Assembly: GCF_022201045.2 (NCBI RefSeq)
Contig: NC_068561.1
Coordinates: 20,152,501 to 20,216,500 of the forward strand
Length of the DNA: 64,000 nucleotides
Source of the DNA: Citrus sinensis
Lineage: Eukaryota > Streptophyta > Magnoliopsida > Sapindales > Rutaceae
Reading direction: 5' to 3'
Notes under the pieces: generated by a model
The model's input: the letters and a program-made list of their open reading frames with translations, nothing else
What the model was told of the DNA's origin: nothing
Database searches by the model: none
Program-made: the position numbers and the translations under genes
Shown: positions 1 to 10,489 of the stretch, piece by piece
How the letters are laid out: every line of letters starts with the position of its first letter
Numbering within the stretch: position 1 is the stretch's first letter

Positions 1-620
1 TTTCACACTATGATCATACTCATTTTTCTATATGAACACATCAAGCGAAAATGAGAATTCAATGACAGGAACATCCTAAAAGTTATATCACAAGATACCC
101 AACAATACAAATTCATATATTTAACGAATATTTGATTCAAAACAAACTCCAAAAAACCTCAAAGAAGTCCAGAACCGCTAACCTGCAATGCTCAATTAAA
201 TAATGTACAAAAATGAAACTTCAACGAACCCGATTAGAAAATCGGTTCAAATTGAAAAATTCCTCACCAAACCCACGATTTGAAACCGTAAAATAAAAAA
301 ATTTATATATTGAGATGATGAAAGCAAAAGGAAGGAAGAAAGGAAATAATAAACAATGCAACTGGTTGAGGTTGACGGAGAAGAAAGAAAAATTCTTTGT
401 CCACGAAGAAAATAGAAAAAGAAAAATCAGAAAAATTAAGGGCCTTGATTTTAATGAAAGAAAATTATTAGAATTCTGATTTTGATTTTACAATGGTGGG
501 TTTTTTTTTAATTTTTCTTCGTTTTTCGCTTGATATCCAAACCGAGGGAAATTGGAAACGACCGGTTTTTCAGTTACTTTTGGAAGGTTTCACGTTCAGA
601 TTCTGAATTAATTTTAATTA
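1..620 (-). other. Possible 5' leader of a gene running off the left edge
   Basis: No ORF of note is present. Read on the minus strand, the stretch is CT-rich and leader-like (roughly 440-300). At about 186 a sequence ending ATTGCAG is followed by GTTAGCGG, which could be a splice donor at the end of a non-coding first exon. The coding part would then lie left of the window. The evidence is only compositional plus one donor-like site, so this is a weak inference; it could equally be plain intergenic DNA. Confidence 0.3.
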
Positions 621-929
621 AGATAATTAATTATTAATAAAGACGCGTTAAAGGATTTTGCCTTTTATGATTTGTCTGTTGTGGCGGGGCCTATGTTGAT
701 GGACGGACGGCCGAGATTTAATTTTTGTGAGTTTTGGGGAAAGTTTTTTTTTTTATTTCTATGCTTTTTTTTTTTTTTTCTGATTTTGTATTGTTTTGGA
801 TCTTGCAGGCGTGTGTGCTGGGCCGAGCGTGCTGTAGCCGGCATCCGGCGTTGGCCGGTTCAAGCGGTAGGGTTAAAAACAAAATTATTTTTAATCTGAT
901 TTGTTTTCACTTTTCACTTGTAAGGAATC

Positions 930-975
930 ATTTCAGAGTACTTGAGATTATTATTTCAGAGTACTTGAGATTACT
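930..975. repeat. 23-bp direct tandem duplication
   Basis: Two adjacent near-identical copies carry the core ATTTCAGAGTACTTGAGATT, at about 930 and 953. This is a simple local duplication with no evident function. Confidence 0.8.
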
Positions 976-1583
976 ATTAATTCTATGAGTACACCAATCC
1001 AACATTAAAAGTATTAAAAATTACTTATTGATTTTCAAAATTTTAAGTTTGATCTCACCAAATGTTATGCTTACAGTTAGCAAATCTCAAATTATTTAGT
1101 TTTAGTCTCTCAATATCTACTTTGCATTATCCAAACTGATTTGGTATGAATGTGAACAGACAAATCCTAAAATCATTGACTAAAAGTTTAATGTGAACTG
1201 ATAGATCCTAAAATTATTAACAAAATGTTAAGTGCTGATTAGATATGACTTATCTAACATATGTACTTACTTAATTTCAAAAACTCTTTTTAAAACTTTT
1301 ATTATTGTTTAGTTACATTCTAAGTAGAATTTTTAAGAATTAAATTAGCTATTTTACCTCTTTTAATAAAAGCTCGAATTCTATGTTTTTGAAAGTAGAA
1401 ATTGAATGATTTTTTTAGTTGTTTAAAATGCCCATTATTTATTTCACAATTTTATTTCATTATTTTGTAACATGATTTTAAAAAAAATTATTAAAATAAT
1501 TTTACTATTTTTAATAAAAACTCTTTTTTTTTCTTTTTATAAAACTCTACTTATAAAAACTTTACTCTTAAAAACTCTAATCC

Positions 1584-1704
1584 AATAAATTCTATTTAAA
1601 ATATTATATCAAATGAGACCTAAGACTAGATCAACTCTTGTCCTTAAATAAATTCTATTTAAAATATTATATCAAATGAGACCTAAGACTAGATCAACTC
1701 TTGT
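1584..1704. repeat. 63-bp-period tandem duplication
   Basis: A 58-bp block at 1584-1641 recurs identically at 1647-1704, separated by a 5-bp spacer. Perfect identity in otherwise freely diverging intergenic DNA points to a recent duplication or an assembly-level repeat. Confidence 0.85.
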
Positions 1705-2945
1705 ATTTAGTACTGGTTACATAATACCAATTCAAGCAAATTAAATATTCTAATTAAGAATTGACCCAAATAGAAAAAAAATAATTTAATTAGTCAGCTT
1801 TTCTCTCTAACAAGATTTTTACTTTTATCCGTTGTTAAAAGATACTGAATTTGTCAGCATAACATTTCGATTCTTCAAATTGAAACAAATTAGAGATCGA
1901 GCTTATATTGTGGAAAATTGGTTGCTTTCTCAGAAACAACTCACCAGCCACTATGAATCAAAAGGTCATCGGCAAGCTTCCTGTTACGTTATACACAAAA
2001 GAATAATGAACGATTAGAGTTGACAATTCAATTTGTGACACAATAATCGACCAAACGTGAATCGGGCGAAGATGATATATAATTGCATATTGCGTCAGAC
2101 TCGTATCACTTTTGCTAGTGGGCGAGCATATTTATAGCACCAATAAATGAAAACACTGTGCGTGTTTCACAAAATTTTTGGTTCTTAGTGCTAAAACTTT
2201 CAAATCATGGAAGGTAAGTGGTAGGCATTTTGCATTGTTGCCAATAAAAATCAAAGTAGACCTCGTTGGCCCTCTCAGAGGAAAAAAGAAAGAACAGAGA
2301 CTTTATGGTACTCCACTAAGCCTCATTAGAATCTCAATGTTACGCCTCCTGCTGAGAGTTTTTTATATCCTCGAGCTGAGAATTACGTTGACACCTAGTT
2401 GACTTTAATAGAAAATGTAAGATTCCCAAACCAAATCAAAATCAATGGGGCGAAAATAAAATTCGGCATATGATACATATGCATCATCTCCGCATCTTCA
2501 TCCTTCAACCTCCTATTTTCCAATTTCGTCATCCAAACCAGAAACCAAACTTTAGTCAACAGCAACCAATTTCATCATCCCAGGTTCCATTAGAACCTAG
2601 TATTTACTCAACTCCTCAAAATCAAACATGTCTTATAGATCACTTGTTAGAGAAAAAACATGCACACATGCACAATGCCAAAAAAAAAAGGGCATAGAAC
2701 CATAGGACTTGACATGCATTTATAGTATAAAGCAGGTTTCTGGCGTTCAGCCGAATATGAAAAACCCTGAAAATCAAGAAGTTGACAAAACCCTACATGT
2801 AGTAGTCCTACCTACATGTGGGCTAAATATGCCATCACAGGAAGCGATCATAAGCTACAACTGTTCCACTAGCAAGCGAAATGCATTTTCACACTCTATA
2901 TTCATAGAAAGAAGAAGAAAGCATGGGAAAGTCATTATTGACACA

Positions 2946-4710
2946 TCAAACATCTCTAGCTAAACCAGAGAAATCGACATGTCCTGGGTCAGACATTTTT
3001 GGTTTAGGTAAGGCTTCAACCTCAGGACCTTCAATGGGCACCCCGCGCCTCCTTGGTGCTGAGGATGAAGATTGCCCATTATACCTGAAAGTATCAAAGA
3101 TGCCATTCCTCATCTCTTCAGCTGCTTCAAAGAATCGGTCGATCCCACCAAGAAAATCACGTTCAATTTTCTCCAGATCACTGCGTAGTCCAGGGAAGTT
3201 GAATGGGGCATCAAATGATTCCACAGCATGAGACCCTTTCACTACCTGCTCTGTGACATCCTCTTCAGTGTACTCATTGTCAGATTTCAGAACTTCCACA
3301 GGCCTAATTAAAACCCAAAGAATTTCATAAAAAAAGGGAGAAATCTTATATAACATAAAGGTGAGTCAAAATAAATTGCCTAGTACTAGTAGACACTACA
3401 CACACAACCTTTTTTTTGGGACAGTGCAAGCCTAGAAAAAATGTCTCAATAGTCCATTACATGGACATCAACCAATTTTCTAATCTCATGTACTTCTCTA
3501 ATCTAATGTCCCCTCTTTCAAGAGACTATTACCTCTCAACATCCCAACTTCATTTACTAGATTCTTGTCAGCATGCTGCAGAACCTAGTATTCTGTACCG
3601 TAAATCATCTAATTTCCTAGACACCCATTCTTGTGAATGGCACCATCACCTTATCTAAGCACTCCATAATTAGTTTGCTTGAAAACAAGAAATATAACAG
3701 CGTCAAAAACTCATTTTTTACCAAGAAAATTCTGGGACAAATACACAATCACAATGATAATTTCAGGCATAAAAGTAGCAAGATTGTCTATAAACAAATA
3801 AACATTTCACATTTGACCCGGTCCCACAAAGCACAGGCACAGACAAAACGGCATTAGTCTTCAGAGCACGCCCTTAGCATCTCATACTAAAGATGCGCAT
3901 CATTGTGGTGGTTGCTAATACAGATTTTTAATTTTTAATTTTTTTTTTATAAACAATAACACATTACTGCAGGGCATTTTAATCTACAACCGCTATGAAA
4001 TTGAATCGCTAGATATGAGATATAAGATTTTACTTCTATAGTCGTGCAGAAAAATTAGACTAATTTTCAAAGCAAACACAGAGTTTTTACCATGTATGTA
4101 GCTACTATGCCAACAAAACTAAGCAGTGGCAACTGGCAACCAATACCCTTGGTAAAATACCAGATATAGCAAATACTAATCTATAATGTAATCCTTGCAT
4201 CTTGCATACTTCCTCAAAAGCCTAAAATCTAATTTTTCATGGCATATATTTTAACTCCAAATACTAAAGTTTAATCCAAGAACCTTTTCTTCATTAATAT
4301 TACAAAATTTCCATTCATAACTGCAGCATTTTAGTACATTCAAAAACATGAAACACCATCCTAATTAGAAACAAAAATAATAATAATAATAATAATAATA
4401 CCGCATCCGTAATCTCATATTATTTCTATTAAAACTCAATTTTCCCCCAGTTTCTCGGTAGTCAGACAGAGTATTTCAATATAATAATAATAATAATAAT
4501 ACGAAAAAAAATTTACCTTCCAATGCAATCCCTGAGAACCTCCTCGGTTTTCTCGCACTTTCTAATGAACTTTCCGGGCTCCACTTCTTCGGTCTTGCAC
4601 TGCGACCTCACGACCTTCCTCGTGGAGCATCGGTCGCCGATGGATGAGGAATTAGGGTTTTCAGAGTTGTTGAATTCGTCTGGCTCGTCGTCTCTCCAAA
4701 CCCAACCCAT
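2946..4710 (-). CDS. Fra a 1 / Mal d 1-associated-type small protein
   Basis: Two-exon gene on the minus strand. Exon 1 is 4710-4517 and exon 2 is 3303-2946, together 183 codons plus stop. The splice adds G to AG and makes an Arg codon at the junction. The N-terminus MGWVWRDDEPDE is the hallmark of the plant family annotated as fra a 1-associated or Mal d 1-associated protein. That family is known mainly by association with PR-10 allergens, and its biochemical role is unclear. The protein is acidic, with a four-Cys region (about residues 28-61: RCSTRK, SQCKTEE, RKCEKTEE, RDCIGR) and an amphipathic C-terminal part (LEKIERDFLGGIDRFFEAAEEM). No signal peptide or membrane segment is seen. The 1.2-kb intron holds two (AAT)n microsatellites. 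Family assignment is from memory of the N-terminal motif. Confidence 0.85.
4377..4501. repeat. Two (AAT)n microsatellites in an intron
   Basis: Trinucleotide AAT/TAA runs lie at about 4377-4400 and 4479-4501, inside the single intron of the Fra a 1-associated-type gene, the second just upstream of the splice donor region on the plus-strand map. Confidence 0.9.
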
Positions 4711-6166
4711 GATTTGCGATTACAGTAATCAAACTACTAAGCTATTTACCGCACAATCCAGATAACCGATTCTTCTTCTTCTTCGCTTATTTTATTTTAT
4801 TTTATTATTTTTTTTAATGTGTGGCTTTTAAATTTAGTTAATTGTTTGGGCAATACGTTTCCTTGGTGTTTATATAGGACCGTTAAAATGAGAAGGAAAA
4901 TGTTAACTGTCCGTGGGTGCATGGTGTCACGTGGATGCGTTCACATGTGCTGTCTTGGGGAAATTGAACACGTGGCAGCTTAGGCGGCGGTGTTTATTCG
5001 AGATTACACTGCCGAAAACGACAAGCCGTTTCATTAAGGAAACATGATCCTCTCATGATTCGAGTATTATTGAATTTTTAATAATTTTTTATCATGTATC
5101 TTTTAGTATTAATGTATAGTTAAGATTTAATTTCTTTAACTTTTTTATTTATTAATAATCAATCAATGATCGAGTTATTTGCTCAGAACATAATCAGATC
5201 AGGTGAGAATTATAATCCTTCATTAAGCATCAATAATACTCTATACACCGAGAATTAAAAAAAGAAGAAAAATAAACGGAACTATTGCCGTCTTTAGCTT
5301 GGACAGTAATCGGACGAAAGTGTTTAATAAATATTATTAGGGAGGGCCTAAGTAACTTAGCGCCTGCCATATTATAATTGTTTATTATCGTATAAAAGTT
5401 AAAATAATTTTATTTTATAGTGATATGATAAAAAAATTATATTATTTTATTAAAATTATTGATTTAAAATTATATTTATTATATTAAAAAGTTCTAATAA
5501 TAAATGTTTGATTATATTAAAGTTCGGAATAAGGTAAGAGGAAAAAAATATAAATTTTAGTGTATTATATTTTGTCCTATAATATATTTAAATATATTTT
5601 TTATCTATTATCTCATTTTTAATTTTAATATGGTCACGAATCCCTAATTAGAAACTCACTTTTTATTTTATAACTATAATTTTTTATTTATATATATTTT
5701 TTGTTTTAGAATAGTTTTGATTTAGAAGAAGCTACACCTTCATTCTAAAAGGACTTTAAGAATAAAAATTATATTTGGACGATAAAACTAATCATGATTT
5801 TGAAAAAGGATTTATGTAATAAATTTTAATAAAAAAATATGTAATATTTTAGAGTAATTTTTAAACTTTAGTAGTGATTTTTAGTAGTAATTTTAAATAA
5901 GAGACATTTTGAGTCTCCTTGTGTCATTCGTGGATGTTGATATTTTTCAATATACATTACCCTCTATGTTTTCTTTAATTTCAAGATAAATTCCACCAGA
6001 TTATGTATTATAAATGTTTGATTTTTTATAATTTATGTGCTCTATTTTAAGTTTATTAATTTTTTTGTAAAATAAGCTGTAGATAGACTAATAGGGGCGC
6101 GGCATCAAACCGTTACTCGCGCGCAATTTAGGCTTTTGAAATCAGTAACGTTGAAGTTGAACAACA
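4711..6166. other. Divergent promoter/intergenic region
   Basis: Lies between two divergently transcribed genes (minus gene starting at 4710, plus gene starting at 6167). The part nearest 4710 contains G-box-like cores (CACGTGG at about 4929 and 4970). The remainder is strongly AT-rich with no ORF support. No defined transposon ends were recognised. Confidence 0.5.
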
Positions 6167-9100
6167 ATGAGGAACTTAGCGAGATTCCAATCTGTGTGTT
6201 CAAATTCAGTCCATAAACGTCCTCAATCCCATCTCTATAAACTTCAAATTTCTCGTCACTCAAGTTCTTCCAAATCATCTAAACCACCCCAATTCAATAA
6301 ACCCGAAAAACTCCAAACAAATACATATGCTTCACTCTTCAACGAGATTACTGAAATTCTAGGCGCTGACAATGTAACCACAGATGAAACCCCATCTGGG
6401 TTTTCAGCATCCAAAAGAGCCCCCTTGGAATTAATTGAGGTCAGTGATCGCTTTGGTTGTAGTACACATGCTGTTTGTGAAAATGCCGAAGAGGAGAATT
6501 TGTCGGTTTTGGAAGATACTCGGGTGGGGAATTTAGGCGGAATCGATGTTAGTCCAATAGTTCACGAGATTACAGAGATTGTTCGAGCGGGAAATGATGT
6601 TGTTTCAATGGAGGAAAGATTAGAGAATTTGAGCTTTCGGTTTGAACCTGAGGTTGTTGATAAGGTATTGAAAAGATGCTTTAAAGTGCCGCATTTGGCT
6701 TTAAGGTTTTTTAATTGGGTGAAGTTAAGAGAAGGGTTTTGTCATACAACTGAGACTTATAATACCATGTTGACCATTGCTGGGGAAGCAAAAGAGTTGG
6801 AGCTGTTGGAGGAATTGGAGAGGGAAATGGAGATAAACTCATGTGAGAAGAATATCAAGACTTGGACAATTCTTGTATCGCTGTATGGAAAGGCGAAGTT
6901 GATAGGCAAAGCCTTGTTGGTTTTTGAGAAGATGAGGAAATATGGCTTTGAACCAGATGCAGTGGCTTACAAAGTGCTGGTACGATCTCTTTGTAATGCT
7001 GGAAAAGGCGACATTGCGCTGGAATTTTATAAAGAGATGGCCCAGAAGGAGATGGTGCTTGACTTGAGTTTGTACAAGATTGTGATGAATTGTGCTGCAA
7101 AATTAGGAGATGTAGATGCAGTTCTCTCTATTGCAGATGATATGGTAAGGATCTCCCAGATTCCAGAGCGTGATGCTTACGGTTGTGTGCTGAAGAGTTT
7201 TTGCGTTTCTATGAGAATTAGGGAAGCTCTAGAATTCATTCGAAACCTCAAGAGTAAAGAGATCTCAATGGACCGTGACCATTTTGAGACTTTGGTGAAA
7301 GGCCTGTGTATTGCTGGTAGGATTTCTGATGCTTTGGAGATTGTCGACATTATGATGAGAAGAAATTTGGTTGATGGGAAGATTTATGGGATTATTATCA
7401 GTGGGTACTTGAGGAAAAATGATCTTTCCAAAGCTCTCGTTCAGTTTGAAAGAATGAAAGAATCTGGATATTTGCCTATGGCTTCTACCTATACTGAGCT
7501 AATGCAACATCTCTTCAAGTTAAATGAGTATAAAAAAGGATGCGAGCTATACAATGAGATGCTGAAAAGAGGAATCCAACCGGACAGTGTGGCCGTCACT
7601 GCAATGGTTGCAGGACATGTTCGCCAAGACAATCTATCTGAAGCGTGGAAGGTGTTCAAATGTATGGAGGATAAGGGCATCAGGCCCACTGGGAAATCCT
7701 ACTCTGTATTTATCAAGGAGCTTTGTAGAGTTTCAAGGACAAATGAAATTTTAAAGGTTTTAAACAACATGCAGGCTTCCAAGATAGTCATTGGAGATGA
7801 AATATTCCATTGGGTTATATCGTGTATGGAGAAAAAGGGAGAAATGGAGAGTGTTGAAAAAGTAAAGCGGATGCAAGGTATCTGTAAGCATCATCCTCAA
7901 GAAGGTGAGGCATCTGGCAATGATGCATCCAGGGGACAAGGGCCCAATGTGGAGTTTGACCATAATGAAATGGAGCGAAAGACTACAGTTTCTCACTTGG
8001 TGGAGCCACTTCCAAAGCCTTACTGTGAGCAGGATTTGCATGAAATTTGTAGGATGTTATCATCCTCAACAGACTGGTACCACATCCAAGAATCTCTGGA
8101 AAAGTGCGCTGTCCAGTTCACCCCAGAACTTGTTCTCGAGATTTTGCATAACAGTGAAATGCATGGTAGTGCAGCTTTACATTTTTTCTCATGGGTTGGT
8201 AAACAAGCTGATTATAGCCATAGTTCAGCAACTTACAACATGGCTATCAAAATTGCGGGACGTGGGAAAGATTTCAAGCACATGCGAAACCTCTTTTATG
8301 AAATGAGAAGAAATGGTTACTTAATTACACCAGATACATGGACAATCATGATGATGCAATATGGTCGGGCAGGCCTAACAGAGATGGCTATGAGGGTTTT
8401 CGAAGATATGAAAGCTAATGATTGTAATCCATCTGGTAGTACCTACAAGTATTTAATCATATCTCTTTCTGGGAGAAAAGGCAGGAAGGTAGATCATGCC
8501 ATAAAAATATTCCAGGAAATGGTAAATGCAGGGCATATCCCTGATAAGGAGCTGGTTGAAATTTATCTTGATTGTTTATGTGAAGTTGGTATGCTGCAAC
8601 TAGCTAAAAGCTGCATGGATGTATTACGGAAAGTTGGTTTCACAGTTCCACTAAGTTACTCCTTGTACATTAGAGCTCTTTGTCGAGCAGGGGAGTTGGA
8701 AGAAGCTTTAGCCTTGCTTGATGAAGTTAAAGAAGAGCGATCTAAGCTGGATGAGTTTGTTTTTGGAAGCCTTATTCATGGATTGGTGCAAAGAGGACAA
8801 ATAGAAGAGGCATTGGCTAAGGTGGAAACGATGAAGCAGGCTGGAATTTATCCTACTGTCCATGTTTATACATCCTTTGTAGTACATTTCTTCAGAGAGA
8901 AGCAAGTAGGAAGAGCTTTAGAAATTTTTGAAAGAATGCGACAGGAGGGTTGTGAGCCGACTGTCGTTACTTACACTGCCTTGATTCAAGGTTTTGTGAA
9001 CTTAGGCAAGGTTGCTGAAGCTTGGGATGTCTTTTACCGGATGAAAATTAAAGGACCTTTTCCAGATTTTAGGACTTATTCGATGTTCATTGGTTGTCTT

Positions 9101-9289
9101 TGTAAGGTAGGTAAATCTGAAGAAGCTTTGCAGCTTCTATCTGAAATGACTGAAAGTGGGATTGTTCCTAGTAATATTAATTTTCGAACAATCTTTTTTG
9201 GACTTAATAGAGAAGGTAAGCGAGATTTAGCTCGTTCTGTAGTGCAGAAAAAGTGTACTCTAATAAATAGTCGCAAGTTCTTAACATGA
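6167..9289 (+). CDS. Organellar P-class PPR protein (At5g06400-like)
   Basis: Single-exon gene of 1040 codons. The N-terminus is rich in Arg, Ser and His without acidic residues (MRNLARFQSVCSNSVHKRPQ), typical of a mitochondrial presequence. Two blocks of degenerate 35-residue pentatricopeptide repeats follow, at about residues 190-580 and 680-1020, with motifs such as TYNTMLTIAGEAKELELLEE, TYTALIQGFVNLGKVAEAWD and TYSMFIGCLCKVGKSEEALQ. They are joined by a linker rich in charged residues (about 580-650). No E or DYW editing domain follows, so it is a P-class protein, a class that binds organellar RNA to affect its stability, splicing or translation. Length and architecture fit the Arabidopsis protein annotated At5g06400, mitochondrial. 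The intronless structure is normal for PPR genes. The RNA target cannot be inferred. Confidence 0.93.
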   Translation: MRNLARFQSVCSNSVHKRPQSHLYKLQISRHSSSSKSSKPPQFNKPEKLQTNTYASLFNEITEILGADNVTTDETPSGFSASKRAPLELIEVSDRFGCSTHAVCENAEEENLSVLEDTRVGNLGGIDVSPIVHEITEIVRAGNDVVSMEERLENLSFRFEPEVVDKVLKRCFKVPHLALRFFNWVKLREGFCHTTETYNTMLTIAGEAKELELLEELEREMEINSCEKNIKTWTILVSLYGKAKLIGKALLVFEKMRKYGFEPDAVAYKVLVRSLCNAGKGDIALEFYKEMAQKEMVLDLSLYKIVMNCAAKLGDVDAVLSIADDMVRISQIPERDAYGCVLKSFCVSMRIREALEFIRNLKSKEISMDRDHFETLVKGLCIAGRISDALEIVDIMMRRNLVDGKIYGIIISGYLRKNDLSKALVQFERMKESGYLPMASTYTELMQHLFKLNEYKKGCELYNEMLKRGIQPDSVAVTAMVAGHVRQDNLSEAWKVFKCMEDKGIRPTGKSYSVFIKELCRVSRTNEILKVLNNMQASKIVIGDEIFHWVISCMEKKGEMESVEKVKRMQGICKHHPQEGEASGNDASRGQGPNVEFDHNEMERKTTVSHLVEPLPKPYCEQDLHEICRMLSSSTDWYHIQESLEKCAVQFTPELVLEILHNSEMHGSAALHFFSWVGKQADYSHSSATYNMAIKIAGRGKDFKHMRNLFYEMRRNGYLITPDTWTIMMMQYGRAGLTEMAMRVFEDMKANDCNPSGSTYKYLIISLSGRKGRKVDHAIKIFQEMVNAGHIPDKELVEIYLDCLCEVGMLQLAKSCMDVLRKVGFTVPLSYSLYIRALCRAGELEEALALLDEVKEERSKLDEFVFGSLIHGLVQRGQIEEALAKVETMKQAGIYPTVHVYTSFVVHFFREKQVGRALEIFERMRQEGCEPTVVTYTALIQGFVNLGKVAEAWDVFYRMKIKGPFPDFRTYSMFIGCLCKVGKSEEALQLLSEMTESGIVPSNINFRTIFFGLNREGKRDLARSVVQKKCTLINSRKFLT

Positions 9290-10489
9290 GCTTTAATTAT
9301 TTTGAAATATCTTCTTCATTTCTCCTGCTTAAATGATTTTGATTTCTTGTTGTTGCTACTATTCAGACAATTTATATCAAATTACCAAGCGCCCATTTGC
9401 GGTTATCCTGTCCACAATACTCGAAAGCACTTAACAGTCAATTAGGTTCCCAACAAATTATTGTTACCGTTTCTGCTTAATTGGCTTTAAAAATCGAATA
9501 TCCAAGCTGGAAGCATTTCCTTTATAAGTTGCTTGGTAAAACACTGAAAATGAGAGACCATCATCGTCCCCGCTATCAATATGCCCAAAGATATTATTTC
9601 GAAGACCTCTTCTTACAGAGTTACAGGAACTTGCCTTATTTGTCCGGATTATTTGGTAAATTGAATTGTACATCCAATATTGTTAGAAAGTAGAAACCAA
9701 AGAATTTCCAAGAGTGATCTGCGTAATTCGGCATGTGTCCAAACGGGTCGTGAAAGGGAAATCCTCAAAATAAAGGTGACAAATCTATGCAAAAATTTAA
9801 ATAAGTGGCTTTATTCTACAGATTAAATAAGTAAAGCATCACAGAATTCTTCTTGTTCACATGATAGCTGACTGACAGTCCCAACTGCACCTTAAATCAC
9901 ATTCTACCTGAAAAATAATTAAAAACAAACAGAGGGATTGGTTAATTCTCTTCAAATTTGTCATAAAGAAACCAGATGCATAACAAGTCTAAAAGAAACA
10001 TGCTTCATGTATAAGTCCTTGAAATCTAGAACTTAATGCATTGATGTAACAACTGCCTATATCCAATAGGGAACAAGTTTTGCCGAATAAGATGAAATAT
10101 AAATACTCACATCCCGTGTGAAGTCATCCGCATCTGAATCCTGAAATTAACTGGTGTTGACTCCACAAGGACATGCACACCATGACAGCACACATGAGCA
10201 CCAAATCACCAAAACCCTATATTAGTTAGAAAATGGCTGGCTCAGAAGTTTTATTTTTTATTATTTCTAAATCACTCTATACTTGATTTACAAATGGTTT
10301 AGTAATAACAAACAAGATTGATACTTGGCAATTTTTCATGCCAAATTCTTATTCATAGAACACTGCAACCTAGTTTTTAATGTGTCACATTTATCCCTAG
10401 ATAGCACCTTCTCCCTTCCTAAATAATTCTGCAAATCATCCCTCCCTTTATCAAGAACTGGCAGTTGAATCTTGGAAGGAGTACCTGCA
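9290..10489. other. Region between convergent 3' ends
   Basis: The PPR gene (plus) and HSCB (minus) converge here. The stretch should hold both 3' UTRs, including perhaps a spliced 3' UTR of HSCB; no further coding sequence is recognised. Confidence 0.5.

Larger units (their letters stand above)
621..2945. other. AT-rich intergenic stretch
   Basis: No coding region is supported. The stretch is AT-rich with poly-T tracts. It includes two short tandem duplications (930-975 and 1584-1704, listed separately). The last few hundred bases before 2946 are probably the 3' UTR of the minus-strand gene that ends there. Confidence 0.6.
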
